Assembly (NCBI GenBank): GCA_035356615.1
Contig: DAOQSN010000017.1
Location: 1 to 64,000 of the forward strand
From: JAKQDH01 sp029558835
GTDB taxonomy: Bacteria; Planctomycetota; Phycisphaerae; UBA1845
DNA: 64,000 nucleotides
Direction of reading: 5' to 3'
The translations under genes were made by a program, and so were the position numbers. The notes beneath the pieces were generated by a model. The model saw only the letters and a program-made list of their open reading frames with translations. It did not search any database and was not told the origin of the DNA. Positions 7,252 to 15,755 of this stretch are shown piece after piece (the first letter of the stretch is position 1; every line of letters begins with the position of its first letter).

Positions 7252-9843
7252 GTGCCGCCGCCCGCGATAACCCCTGCCACGCTTCTGCCTTTCGTAAAGG
7301 GCTGCGGATACACCGGTCCGCGCTTGGCGGTCGACTACGCGCTAGGCCGGGCGAAGCTCCCGTTTGTGGGGTTCTACGGCCAGCCGTGGGACGTTCGGTC
7401 GGCCTGCCTTGCGGTCGTCTCGGCGGATGGTGACGGAAGGGCCGCGGCGGAGTCCTGCGTCGATCTGGGCGCGCCCACCGCGCTGGTCTGTACCGGCGAT
7501 GTACTTGAGTGGTGGGCAATCTCGGCGTGCGGGCCCAGGGATCCGAGGACGATCCCCGCAACGCAGATAGACGGCTTCTTCCGCGAGCACAAGGACGATC
7601 TCTCTCCGGAGGCTATCTACCGCGCCAAGATGCGCCGCCCAACCCGTCCGGCCCAGCAGATGTGGTTCGTGGACATCGGGCTCATGCCCGCGGTTGAGCG
7701 TCGCCTGGGCGAGACGCTGTGCCGCTGGGTGGATGGCGCGATTCAGGGCTTGGCGGACCGGCTGGGCGGACAACTCCGCAGCACGAAGAACTACGCCGAC
7801 CTGTACAAGACCGTCTTCTGGCTGCTGGCAGCCAAGCTGCTCAACGAGAAGGGTGTGGAGAACTTCCGGCGCATCGACCTGACCAACGTCGATGACGTGT
7901 TCCGACGTGTGGGTCGCCACTACGCTGATGTGGAGGGTATTCCTCCGGGCGGCAGAGCCTGGCGCCCGGCGATTGACGAGGCGGCCAGGGGCGTGGCCCA
8001 TTGGGGGCATCTGGGGAATACATCTGCCGAATCGCTCGCGTACCTCTACGAAACGGCCCTCATTGACGCCCAGCCCAAGGGCAAAGCGGCGAAGAAGACT
8101 GGCGGTAGCCGAGACATTCGCAAGCAACTCGGGATTCACAGCACGCCACCGATGCTCGTTGATCATATGCTCGCGCAGCTCTGGCCGCTCGTGGAGCAGC
8201 ACACCCCCGACGCCCGCCGCGTTTTCGAGCCTGCGTGCGGACACGCGGGTTTTCTGGTTGCCGCGATGCGATGGCTACGCGACTTCTGCGAAATCCAGGA
8301 CGGCACCGCCAGGCACCGCTACCTGCGCGAGCGACTGCACGGGGTCGAGATTGACCCGTTCGCGTGTGAGCTGGCCAAGCTCCAGCTCACGCTGGCCGAC
8401 GTACCGCATGGCAACTCATGGCCGATCGAAGAAGCCGACATGTTCATGCCGCGGGTACTCAAGAAGGCCGCATCGATGTGCACACTGCTTCTGGCCAACC
8501 CGCCCTTTGAGCCATTCACGCCCGCGCAGCGGAGTAAGTATCGGCAAGCGGGGGGAGGGCCCGCGGTGCAGACGAAAGCCGTGGAAATGCTCACGCGCGC
8601 ACTTCCCGCACTTCCTCCCGGCGGCGTGTTCGGCGTGGTGATGCCGCAGGGCGTGCTGCACGACAGGGAATCGCAGTCGGTACGCGAGTTCCTGCTCAGG
8701 GAATGCGACCTCTCCGAGATCGCGGTCTTCGCGGACAACCTGTTCGAGAAGAGCGACCACGAGGTGGCCGTGCTCATGGGAGTGCGGCGGAAGGGCAAGG
8801 TGGCGCCTCCCACACTCAGGTATCGCCGTGTCCGAGAACGTGGAATGCCCGCATTCAAAGAGCAACTAGCGTTCTCGTCCGAGCGGGAAGTTCCACAAGC
8901 GCGCTTCGCAGCGAGCGCCGATCCGACTCTTTTGCTGCCAGATCTGCACGAGGTGTGGGACTACCTAGGCAATGTGCCACGCCTGCAGGCCGTGGCGATT
9001 ATCCAGAAAGGATTCGAGTTTTTAGGAGAAGATGCCCTGGGGGGAAGCGAGGTCGTGTCTAACACGAGGCGTCCAGGTTGGGTCAAGGGCGTGCTTCGTG
9101 CGGCGGACGACTACGGAATATGGAAGTTACCCAAGAGCGTCTGGATTGACGCGGCTGGGGGCAACCTCCGCCGTCCGGGGGCTGCGACGGTGCTTGGCAC
9201 GCCACAGGTGGTGTTGAACTACGCCCCGGTGGCGCGTGACCCGTGGAGACTCAAAGCTGTCATCGATGAAGAGGGCGTGGCGGTGTCCAGCCGCTTTCTG
9301 GTGTTCCGCCCCGCGTCTCCTCGGGCGTCGCTGCGCGTACTATGGGCGGTCCTGAACTCTCCGGTCGCAAACGCTTACGCGTACTGCTTCTCTGGCAAAC
9401 GTGAGACACTCGTCAGGGAATGGCGTGCCTTCCCGTTGCCAGCCGTCACACCGGAGACCACATTGAGGATTGAAGGCGCGGCTGCGGCTTATCTCGCCGC
9501 GGTGGAAAGGGCGCAGACCGCGTTCATGCAGCCAGACGTGACGGCGCCGGTGCGACGCGCACTTCTTGCCCTCGACGCTGAGGTGCTCAGGCTTTACGAC
9601 CTCCCCCCGCGCCTCGAACGCCAGTTGCTCGACCTTTTTGCCGGCGTCGAGCGTAAGGGCGTCGGCTGCGACTTTCGTGGGTACTACCCGCCTGAGCTGA
9701 CGGCTTTCGTGCCGCTTCACGAACTCATCTCAGAGGACTACGCTCGCTCGACCCTTGGGCGATTTCGAGATTACAAGCCCGAGACGGACGAAGACGTGCT
9801 CGCGGCCCTTCGTCGAGCGGCCACCGCGTATGCCGAGGAGTAG
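7252..9843 (+). CDS. Large N6-adenine DNA methyltransferase with target-recognition region
   Basis: 863 aa from GTG 7252, preceded by GGAGGAGGT 7 nt upstream; the ATG at 7234 lies inside that ribosome-binding site, so I prefer GTG. A region of about 300 residues precedes the catalytic core. SAM-binding motif I is FEPACGHAG (about 325-333) and the catalytic motif IV is NPPF (about 416-419), both typical of adenine-N6 methyltransferases of the type I HsdM/Eco57I/PglX group. A region of about 300 residues follows (LNSPVANAYAYCFSGKRET, then FPLPAVTPE), resembling the target-recognition part of IIG/ISP-like enzymes. No helicase or PD-(D/E)XK nuclease motif is evident. The stop codon is followed after 3 nt by a PIN-domain gene in the same frame, whose ribosome-binding site is made by the last two Glu codons. 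This suggests a two-gene module in which the methyltransferase takes the place usually held by an antitoxin. Confidence 0.88.
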   Translation: MPPPAITPATLLPFVKGCGYTGPRLAVDYALGRAKLPFVGFYGQPWDVRSACLAVVSADGDGRAAAESCVDLGAPTALVCTGDVLEWWAISACGPRDPRTIPATQIDGFFREHKDDLSPEAIYRAKMRRPTRPAQQMWFVDIGLMPAVERRLGETLCRWVDGAIQGLADRLGGQLRSTKNYADLYKTVFWLLAAKLLNEKGVENFRRIDLTNVDDVFRRVGRHYADVEGIPPGGRAWRPAIDEAARGVAHWGHLGNTSAESLAYLYETALIDAQPKGKAAKKTGGSRDIRKQLGIHSTPPMLVDHMLAQLWPLVEQHTPDARRVFEPACGHAGFLVAAMRWLRDFCEIQDGTARHRYLRERLHGVEIDPFACELAKLQLTLADVPHGNSWPIEEADMFMPRVLKKAASMCTLLLANPPFEPFTPAQRSKYRQAGGGPAVQTKAVEMLTRALPALPPGGVFGVVMPQGVLHDRESQSVREFLLRECDLSEIAVFADNLFEKSDHEVAVLMGVRRKGKVAPPTLRYRRVRERGMPAFKEQLAFSSEREVPQARFAASADPTLLLPDLHEVWDYLGNVPRLQAVAIIQKGFEFLGEDALGGSEVVSNTRRPGWVKGVLRAADDYGIWKLPKSVWIDAAGGNLRRPGAATVLGTPQVVLNYAPVARDPWRLKAVIDEEGVAVSSRFLVFRPASPRASLRVLWAVLNSPVANAYAYCFSGKRETLVREWRAFPLPAVTPETTLRIEGAAAAYLAAVERAQTAFMQPDVTAPVRRALLALDAEVLRLYDLPPRLERQLLDLFAGVERKGVGCDFRGYYPPELTAFVPLHELISEDYARSTLGRFRDYKPETDEDVLAALRRAATAYAEE

Positions 9844-9846
9844 ACT

Positions 9847-10368
9847 TTGGACGGGTACCTCCTCGATACGAACACGATCCGGCACTGGTTTGACGGCGAT
9901 TCCGGGAAGTTCCCCGCTGTAAGGGCCGTCGCCGATAGCCGCGCTGCCGATTCCCCGATGTACGTGTCCGCGATCAGTCTCGGCGAGATCGAGTACGGGC
10001 ATGCTCTCAACCCCGCGCCTGCGGACACCAGGCGCGCAGCGTTCGTCACCTTCGTACGAGAGAAGCTCCGTCAGATTCTGTCAGTCTCGAAACACACTGC
10101 CGAGCCGTACGGTCTCATCCGGGCAGAGCTGGCGGAGAAGTCCCCGCCGCCCGGCGGCTGGAAGAACAAGGTGAGACCCGAGCAGATGTACGACCCCGTC
10201 GCAGGCCGGGAGCTGGGCATCGATGAGAACGACCTCTGGCTCGCCGCTCAAGCGGTGGAACGGAACTTGGTTCTCGTTACTTCGGACAAGATGGCGCGCG
10301 TCCGTGAAGCGGTTCAGGAGGTCTTCCCGTCATTCCGAAGCGAGAACTGGGCAGCGTCCTCGCGCTAA
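9847..10368 (+). CDS. PIN-domain ribonuclease (VapC-like)
   Basis: 173 aa from TTG 9847. GAGGAG at 9835-9840 overlaps the end of the methyltransferase gene, so translation is probably coupled. PIN acidic residues are all present: D7 in LLDTNTIRHW, E47 in ISLGEIEYG, D129 in GIDENDLWLAA and D147 in VTSDK. The fold and length are close to VapC toxins (130-150 aa), with an insertion around 98-120 (AEKSPPPGGWKNK). PIN proteins cleave RNA, and VapC toxins normally sit behind a small DNA-binding antitoxin. None is present here; the upstream gene is the adenine methyltransferase in the same reading frame, only two codons apart. It could be an effector of a defence system, an orphan VapC, or part of an addiction module. 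Confidence 0.85.
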   Translation: MDGYLLDTNTIRHWFDGDSGKFPAVRAVADSRAADSPMYVSAISLGEIEYGHALNPAPADTRRAAFVTFVREKLRQILSVSKHTAEPYGLIRAELAEKSPPPGGWKNKVRPEQMYDPVAGRELGIDENDLWLAAQAVERNLVLVTSDKMARVREAVQEVFPSFRSENWAASSR

Positions 10369-10617
10369 GGTCAGTGAGGTGGCGGGCCCCCGTTGTCCAC
10401 ATCCGGGGCGCCCTTCAGTGCCGGTTCTTGGGAGTGCTGCTGCCACGGGACCGGCGCGCAGGCCGAGTGCGGGGCCACGCTGAGCAGCGAACCTTGGCCG
10501 AGGCTCCTGCGGTTCGGCCCCCATTCAGGGGTACCAACAATGGTATTGGGCTGCCTGCGGCCTTCGGGACCCGGCGCCAGGGCACTTCCTAGGGATGGGG
10601 GACGCGGGCGGCGCATA

Positions 10618-10890
10618 GAAAGGGCCCGCGCGTAGGCGCGCAGGCCCTCGTCGCCAGCGTCCAAAAAGAGCGGCCGCCACAGTGCCGATGGGAGGGGATG
10701 ACAGAACCCTTGTGTCAAGTGGGTGGCTTTCGTGCAGCTCAGACCGCCAGCCTCAAGAGGGGCCGGTACGTCGTTCGTGCATGTGGTTAAAGCCTCCTCA
10801 AGGGTCTTCTTACCGGTTCGGTCAATCGGAACTCCCTGTCGAACACGGCAGCCGCGTCCTCTTGGAACGCATCGCTGACCGTACACCAGC
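10618..10890 (-). ncRNA. Candidate small RNA or leader transcript
   Basis: On the minus strand a TATAAT (plus-strand 10892-10897) is followed about 240 nt later by a strong GC hairpin (AGGGCC...GCGCG, loop CCTA, CGCGC...GGCCCT) ending in TTTCT, at plus-strand 10619-10655. This resembles an intrinsic terminator. Inside, GAGGAGG precedes an ATG that opens only nine codons (MHERRTGPS). A longer open frame across the region has no coding character I recognise. It matches no RNA family I know: the signature motifs of tmRNA, RNase P RNA and SRP RNA are absent. Confidence 0.3.
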
Positions 10891-10891
10891 A

Positions 10892-10992
10892 TTATAGCAC
10901 AAAGTGAGGCGGGAGGGAACCGGCAGGCGCGGTTTCTTGAGGGGCAGACCGCCGGCAACGCCGTATCTGTCGGTGGTTACGGAGGCTATAAT
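10892..10992. promoter_or_regulatory. Divergent -10 boxes upstream of trpA
   Basis: TATAAT on the minus strand (10897-10892) and TATAAT on the plus strand (10987-10992), 90 bp apart. The plus-strand box would give trpA an untranslated leader of about 400 nt. The -35 regions are not convincing. Confidence 0.3.
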
Positions 10993-11032
10993 CCGCTTTG
11001 CGGGCGGCATCGGGTTGCGAGTCGGCGGAGGC

Positions 11033-11345
11033 TGCGTCGCCCGGGTGGGGGCGAAGCCCGCTCGCCCGCCGGGCGAAATGAAGAGAAGGGAAGCAGGGCG
11101 ACCCCAGGGCCTGGAAGACCCTGGCAACGTCCGCCCGCCCTCCAGGCGGCAGAGGACGCTTAGCCGAGCTGGGATGTTCCGCGCGGTGGGCGGAGCACAG
11201 CGCGCACGCCGCTTGGAAGACAGTGCGTGCTCCGGGTGCAAGATCACGCTTGCTCTTCGCCCGCAGGGCGCACGGTCGTTGCCAGGGACTTCGAGTCCCT
11301 GGAGGGGCAGGCCGCGTTCCTGTGGTCTTCTCTCCCCGCTCGGAG
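11033..11345. repeat. trpA leader region packed with dyad repeats
   Basis: Contains an inverted pair of the CCAGGGACTTCAGTCCCTGG family: CCAGGGCCTGGAAGACCCTGGCAACG near 11105, and GTTGCCAGGGACTTCGAGTCCCTGG near 11279. The family recurs at 39957 and 40147. Further hairpins are GCTCGCCCGCCGGGCGA near 11060 and CCCGCTCGGAGAGG near 11335. No gene is seen between 10992 and trpA. Confidence 0.7.
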
Positions 11346-11405
11346 AGGCGTCGTGTCGGAAGCTCCTGCAACACCAGCCCCGCTGAACACCTGCGGAGAA
11401 TGCGC

Positions 11406-12233
11406 ATGAGCGCGTCGGGTGACCGGATTGTTGCGCGTCTGCGGCCGGGCGATGGGTGCGCACGCGGGGCCCTCCTGCCGTATTTCACGGCGGGTTTTCC
11501 CGACTCGCGCTCGCTGGCCGAATTGATTCACGTCGCGGATGCCTTGGGTGTGGCCGCCGTGGAAATCGGCTTCCCGTATTCGGACTCGATCGCCGATGGA
11601 CCGGTGATCCAGGAGTCCTTCTACCGCGCCCTCGAGCACGGCTGCCGTGTCCACGACGCGTTCAGCGTGGCGGCCCAGGTCCGCTCCCGGGTTGCCTGCG
11701 CGTTACTCGCTATGGTGTCCTACTCGATCGTGTACCGCTACGGGCGTGACCGGTTCCTGACGGAGGCGGCCGCGGCGGGGTTTGACGGCGTGATCATCCC
11801 GGACCTGCCCGTCGAGGAGTGCCACGATGCGGCACAAGCGACCGCGCGGGTGGGACTGTGCCACATCGGGATGGTGGCGCCGACGACCACGCCGGCCCGG
11901 CGGGAGGCGATTGCCCGGTCGTCGGCCGGGTTCGTGTACCAGGTGGCGGTGGCCGGCACGACGGGCGAGCGCGTCGGGCTGCCGCCGGAGCTGCCGGGGC
12001 AGGTCAGGGAGTTGCGGCGGATCAGTGGTCTGCCCGTGTGTGTGGGGTTCGGCATCGGCTCGGCCCAGCAGGTGCGGGCCGTCTGCGACGTGGCGGATGG
12101 GGCGATTGTCGGCAGCGCCCTGGTGCGCCGCGTTGGTGAAGCTGCCGCGACCGGCGTGCGTGGAGGGGCCTTGGCGGAACGCGTGCGGCCGTACCTGGCG
12201 GAGTTGATGTCGGGTATCCGTGTCGACACGTGA
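11406..12233 (+). CDS. trpA: Tryptophan synthase alpha chain
   Basis: Cleaves indole-3-glycerol phosphate to indole and glyceraldehyde 3-phosphate; indole passes to the TrpB partner. 275 aa, the normal length. Catalytic Glu and Asp are visible as E53 in VEIGFPYSDS and D64 in IADGPVIQ, 11 apart as in E. coli (E49/D60). Other family motifs are IIPDLPVEE, APTTTPARREAIA, VAGTTGER, GFGIGSAQQV and GAIVGSALV. The ATG at 11406 has GGAGA 7 nt upstream; an ATG two codons earlier (11400) is also possible. It stands alone: no trpB, trpC or trpF is adjacent, and the amidotransferase trpG is 22 kb away on the other strand. Confidence 0.96.
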   Translation: MSASGDRIVARLRPGDGCARGALLPYFTAGFPDSRSLAELIHVADALGVAAVEIGFPYSDSIADGPVIQESFYRALEHGCRVHDAFSVAAQVRSRVACALLAMVSYSIVYRYGRDRFLTEAAAAGFDGVIIPDLPVEECHDAAQATARVGLCHIGMVAPTTTPARREAIARSSAGFVYQVAVAGTTGERVGLPPELPGQVRELRRISGLPVCVGFGIGSAQQVRAVCDVADGAIVGSALVRRVGEAAATGVRGGALAERVRPYLAELMSGIRVDT

Positions 12234-12296
12234 GGTCGTGCTCACCGGCGCCGGCCTCCGCGCACACCCGGACCCGGGTGGCCAACGCTACGGGTG

Positions 12297-12462
12297 CCCC
12301 AGGTCCTTTGGCGGGTGGCCCAGGTCCATTGGACCTGGGGGTGATGAGGGCTGCGTTCTTCAGTCTGCCGTGCCGGCCCCCTGTGATACGGGAGTCCGTA
12401 CCGCCTGGTACTCGCCAGATGAGCGCGAGGTTCATGTGTTCCCCACCTCCACAGGAGGTGGG
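12297..12462. repeat. Intergenic hairpins downstream of trpA
   Basis: CCCCAGGTCCTTTGGCGGGTGG followed by CCAGGTCCATTGGACCTGG (12320-12340). A related arrangement with CCCAGGTCCCAAGG and GGGCCACCCGCC is at 27495-27552. A separate perfect hairpin CCCACCTCC-ACA-GGAGGTGGG is at 12442-12462. Nothing coding is seen from 12234 to 12685. Confidence 0.65.
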
Positions 12463-12685
12463 CCACCCGCGGAGGGGGTGGCGGCGCGCCGGTCTTCCCT
12501 GTGGCCGTGGGAGGGACTACAATCCCGCGGTGTAGTCGATTCCCCGCGTGGTCCCGACTGGCGTGGCGGGTCGCGCGGGTTGGGAGCGACAGGCGCGGTG
12601 CGATCAAGAGTCGCAGTTCGGGCACCGGCACTCGACGGCGCCCGTGGTTTCGTTCCTCTACACGCGACCACTGGAGTGTCAACAT

Positions 12686-13993
12686 ATGCCACAAAACGGA
12701 CCGGCAACGGAGAAGAACGGTTGGCTGGAGGCGAGCGGATTGCCCTACATCATCCGCACCTTCCGCATGGCGATCCACCCCACCCGGCTGCTGAGCGTGC
12801 TGGCGGCCTTGCTGCTCACCCTGTTGTGGGGTTGGGTGCTCGATCGAATCTGGGTGCAGGCGGGTAAGGGGGTCGGGGCGGAAGCCCTGGACCGCTACGT
12901 CGCGGCCCGCCAGATCGACCAGGAACTCGAGCCGGCGGCGGGTGACCTCGGCATCTTCGAGGTCTGGCGGACGCACGAGCGGCGTTGCCTGCTGGGCTTG
13001 CTGGGGTCGTCGGTACCGTTCACGTCCACCTGGGCGGGTGGGTCGCCGGTGGGGACCTACGTGCGTGATTTCACCGGGCCGGCCACGCCGCTGGGCAGCG
13101 TCGTGGGCATGCTGTACGGCGTGCTGTGGATGGCGCGCGAGCACTACTTCTACTTCCTGCTGTTTGGCGTGGGCACGCTACTCATCTGGTCGTTCGGCGG
13201 TGGGTCGGTCTGTCGCAGCGCGGCTTTGCAGTTCACGCGGGACGAGAGGCTCGGCATGGGGGCGGCCGCGCAATACGTGAGCCAGCGCTGGCTGGGCGGG
13301 TTCTTCCTGGCGCCGCTGCTGCCGATCATCTTCGTGCTGGTGATCGGGTTGCTGATGGTGATCGGCGGGATGGTGCTGCGGATTCCGGTGTTTGGCGACA
13401 TCGTGGCCGGGGGGGCCTTTGTACTGGCGGTGATCGGCGGCTTCGCGGCCGCGCTGCTGCTGCTGGGTCTGCTGGCGGGCGGCAGCCTGCTGTGGCCGAC
13501 GGTGGCCGCGGAGGGCTCCGACGCCTTCGATGCGTTTTCCCGCAGCCTCAGCTACGTGCTGTCCCGGCCGTGGAAAACGGTGCTGTATGCCTGCATCACG
13601 CTGGTCTATGGCAGCCTGTGCTGGCTGTTCGTGCAGTTGCTGACGTTCGTTTCGCTCAAGTTCGCGCACATCGTGGTCGGCTGGGGTACGTCCTTCTTCG
13701 GGGCGACGTCCAACAAGATCGAGCGCATCTGGCCGATCAGCGGCGTACACGCCCTGCACACCTGGCCGGATTGGAGCACGCTGAGCTGGTATGAGTACAT
13801 CTCGGCCTTCCTGATCGGTATTACTGTGCTGATCGTCGTGGCCCTGATGTGGGCGTTCCTGGTCTCCTTTTATCTCAGCGCCAGCACGATCATCTACTTC
13901 CTGCTCCGCCGCGACGTGGACCGCATCGACCTGGAGGACGTCTACCTGGAGGAGGAAGTGCCGCAGACGCCGGCGCCGCCGGAGGCAACGTAG
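12686..13993 (+). CDS. Multi-pass membrane protein of unknown function
   Basis: 435 aa from ATG 12686, with TGGAG about 9 nt upstream. I do not recognise a named family. The N-terminus carries one membrane segment after ARG/HIS-rich RTFRMAIHPTRL. A soluble loop of about 90 residues follows (DRYVAARQIDQELEPAAG and VWRTHERRC). There are then at least six further hydrophobic segments (FLLFGVGTLLIWSFGG, FLAPLLPIIFVLVIGLLMVI, VLAVIGGFAAALLLLGLLAG, ACITLVYGSLCWLFVQLLTF, ISAFLIGITVLIVVALMWAF). The tail is acidic (DRIDLEDVYLEEE) and Pro-rich. The segment FDAFSRSLSYVLSRPWKTVLY resembles the conserved core of DUF-type planctomycete membrane proteins. It is a stand-alone gene with dyad repeats on both sides. 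Confidence 0.82.
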   Translation: MPQNGPATEKNGWLEASGLPYIIRTFRMAIHPTRLLSVLAALLLTLLWGWVLDRIWVQAGKGVGAEALDRYVAARQIDQELEPAAGDLGIFEVWRTHERRCLLGLLGSSVPFTSTWAGGSPVGTYVRDFTGPATPLGSVVGMLYGVLWMAREHYFYFLLFGVGTLLIWSFGGGSVCRSAALQFTRDERLGMGAAAQYVSQRWLGGFFLAPLLPIIFVLVIGLLMVIGGMVLRIPVFGDIVAGGAFVLAVIGGFAAALLLLGLLAGGSLLWPTVAAEGSDAFDAFSRSLSYVLSRPWKTVLYACITLVYGSLCWLFVQLLTFVSLKFAHIVVGWGTSFFGATSNKIERIWPISGVHALHTWPDWSTLSWYEYISAFLIGITVLIVVALMWAFLVSFYLSASTIIYFLLRRDVDRIDLEDVYLEEEVPQTPAPPEAT

Positions 13994-14092
13994 AATTCAG
14001 AAGGCAGAAAGGAAGAATGCAAAAAGGGCGCCCGGCGGCGAGCAGAGACGATCCGCGACAGCAAGCAGGACCGCGCAAATGGGAACCCGCGG

Positions 14093-14191
14093 GCGTGCCA
14101 TGCCCAAGCCGAAGGCGCCGGCATGCTGTTGCAGGCGGTAGCATGGGACACGTCGGAGCGCATGGCGGCGCTGCGCTTGGCCATGCCACCC
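14093..14191. repeat. GGCATGCC-type palindromic repeat pair
   Basis: GCGTGCCATGCCCAAGCCGAAGGCGCCGGCATGC followed by CATGGCGGCGCTGCGCTTGGCCATGCCACCC. The two half-sites are inverted relative to each other. Homologous pairs are at 27641-27732 and 50814-50914, and a half copy at 48574-48608. All are intergenic. Confidence 0.85.
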
Positions 14192-14273
14192 TGGCTTGAC
14201 CATCTGTCTTCCTGCCGCATGCGGCTACTCACCCGCCGGGGGACCCGGAGCGACACGCCGTAGCGTCGACGCG

Positions 14274-14903
14274 TTACGGAACCATGTCATGCAGGTGAGC
14301 GGCCTTGTTGGCGGCGTCGCGGATCTTGTCCAGGACCACCTGCGGAGAGTGGATGGACTCCCACCGGTGCGGCTCCTGGTCTTCGCGGCGGGAAATGAGC
14401 GTGAGTGTGCCGATGCCGGCGAAACGCTCCGGCGCGGATACGGTCATGTGCGCCTGACGCAGGTCGGTCAGCAGGGTGGCCGTCACCGCCGGCGTTCGCA
14501 CCCCGTGAATCCGCAGCACCCGGCGGTTGGTCAGCACGTACCACGTCGGAATCCAGCGGACGACCGCTACCGCAAACCGCGCGACCCCGATCATCAGCAG
14601 CATTTGCGCGGTGGCCGTCGGTGACAGCCCCAGCATCGGCAGCCGCTTCCACGCGAGCACGCCGGCCAGCAGACACGTCACCAGCAGCCACGGCCCCGCA
14701 TCAAACAACGTCCGCCACACCGACGGCTTAATCGCCAGCAGCACGATCTCCCCACCGTCGAGCACGCCCAGCGGCAGCGCGGTCTCCGCGGCCGAGTGAA
14801 CCGCGGCACGCGGCGCCTCCGTGGCGGCCGTCGGTAGACGCAGGTCCATCCACCGGGTCGCCCGGCCGGCTGTTGGTCGCGGTGCGCAGGTTAGACCGGG
14901 CAT
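14274..14903 (-). CDS. Bacterial PH-domain membrane protein
   Basis: 209 aa. A short GGEIVLLAIKPSVW strand region precedes two adjacent hydrophobic segments (PWLLVTCLLAGVLAW and TAQMLLMIGVARFAVAVV). The signature WYVLTNRRVLRIHG, VTATLLTDLRQAHM and TLTLISRR of YdbS/YdbT-like bPH_2 domains follows. These proteins are membrane-anchored with the PH fold in the cytoplasm; their ligand is generally unknown. The start ATG at 14903 overlaps the end of hpt by 13 bp, so the two are probably translationally coupled. A later start cannot be excluded because the first 40 residues are poorly conserved-looking. Confidence 0.75.
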   Translation of the reverse strand: MPGLTCAPRPTAGRATRWMDLRLPTAATEAPRAAVHSAAETALPLGVLDGGEIVLLAIKPSVWRTLFDAGPWLLVTCLLAGVLAWKRLPMLGLSPTATAQMLLMIGVARFAVAVVRWIPTWYVLTNRRVLRIHGVRTPAVTATLLTDLRQAHMTVSAPERFAGIGTLTLISRREDQEPHRWESIHSPQVVLDKIRDAANKAAHLHDMVP

Positions 14904-15454
14904 GACTCTGCCACCTTGTAGAGTTCCGGCCGCAGCACGGCGATGTACGGCAGGTTCCGGTAGTAGTCGTTGTAGTCCAGGCCGTAGCCGACCACGAACC
15001 GATCCTCGATATCGAACCCGACAAAATCGGCCGGCACGTCCACGGGCGCCCGAGAGACCTTGCGGAGCAGCACGGCCGTCTTGATGCTGCGGGCCCCCGC
15101 TCGCTCCATCACGCTGCGCACCAGCCGCAAGGTCCCGCCGGAGTCCAGGATGTCGTCCACCAGCAGAACGTGACGGTCGCGCACATCCGGGAAGCGTCCG
15201 GAGACCAGCTTTGCGCCCTGGGAGCGGGTCGCCTCGCCGGGGTAGCTGGAGACGGCCACCATCCCAATTCGCATCTTCATCGGCAGCAGCCGCACCAGGT
15301 CCACCAGGAAAAAGACCGACCCCGACAGCACCGGCACGATGACGATCCCGTCCGCTGGTTCAGGGTAGGCGGTGCCAATCTCGCCGGCCAGCTCACGGAT
15401 GCGGGCTGCGATCTGCGCCTCAGTAATGAGAACCCGGTCGATGTCGCCGTTCAT
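14891..15454 (-). CDS. hpt: Hypoxanthine phosphoribosyltransferase
   Basis: Salvages hypoxanthine (and usually guanine) to IMP or GMP using PRPP in the cytoplasm. 187 aa from the ATG at 15454. The PRPP-binding loop is VDDILDSGGT (99-108), preceded by LSGSVFFLVDLVRLL. The late motif DFVGFDIEDRFVVGYGLDYNDYYRNLPYI is the standard HPRT C-terminal signature, where the aromatic/Asp residues read the purine. A longer ORF extends to 15604, but the added residues come from repeat sequence and there is no ribosome-binding site. A TATAAT ends 7 nt before the ATG, so the transcript is probably leaderless. It is followed, with a 13-bp overlap, by the PH-domain gene. Confidence 0.94.
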   Translation of the reverse strand: MNGDIDRVLITEAQIAARIRELAGEIGTAYPEPADGIVIVPVLSGSVFFLVDLVRLLPMKMRIGMVAVSSYPGEATRSQGAKLVSGRFPDVRDRHVLLVDDILDSGGTLRLVRSVMERAGARSIKTAVLLRKVSRAPVDVPADFVGFDIEDRFVVGYGLDYNDYYRNLPYIAVLRPELYKVAESCPV

Positions 15455-15461
15455 GGACGGG

Positions 15462-15467
15462 ATTATA
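15462..15467 (-). promoter_or_regulatory. Perfect -10 box (TATAAT) immediately before hpt
   Basis: Minus-strand TATAAT with seven bases between it and the ATG at 15454, the spacing expected for a leaderless mRNA. No good -35 is visible at 16-18 bp. Confidence 0.5.
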
Positions 15468-15755
15468 CACGTTTTCCGGGCGGCGTGCCGAAGTAGCGTC
15501 GGCCCCCTGTACCCGACCTGGTGCTCCGACACACCTGAAACCTCGGGTTGGTCGGCGGTCAGAGCCGTGGGCGCCAGCCCCCGGACGTGTCCCGCTGCTC
15601 GCACGGCGGGCTCTGATTGCGGCGCCCGCTCCCGGCGTCACGGGGGATCCCAACCCGAAGATTCGGGTGCGTCGATGCACGAGCGCACCGCAACGCAACC
15701 GCCTCCTGCGTCGCCCGCGGGGGGGGCGACGCTACGGACCCTGCTGGGCATCGCG
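15468..15755. repeat. hpt-nadA intergenic repeats
   Basis: GTAGCGTCGGCCCCC at 15492 and a near-palindrome GCGTCGCCCGCGGGGGGGGCGACGC at 15708-15733. These belong to a family also at 29892, 36153 and 50950. Hairpin-like AACCCGAAGATTCGGGT lies near 15652. No gene is seen. Confidence 0.6.

Noticed and set aside
10371..10958. 195-aa open frame on the minus strand near the candidate small RNA
   Set aside because: No recognisable domain, no ribosome-binding site, and it crosses the terminator-like hairpin and repeats.
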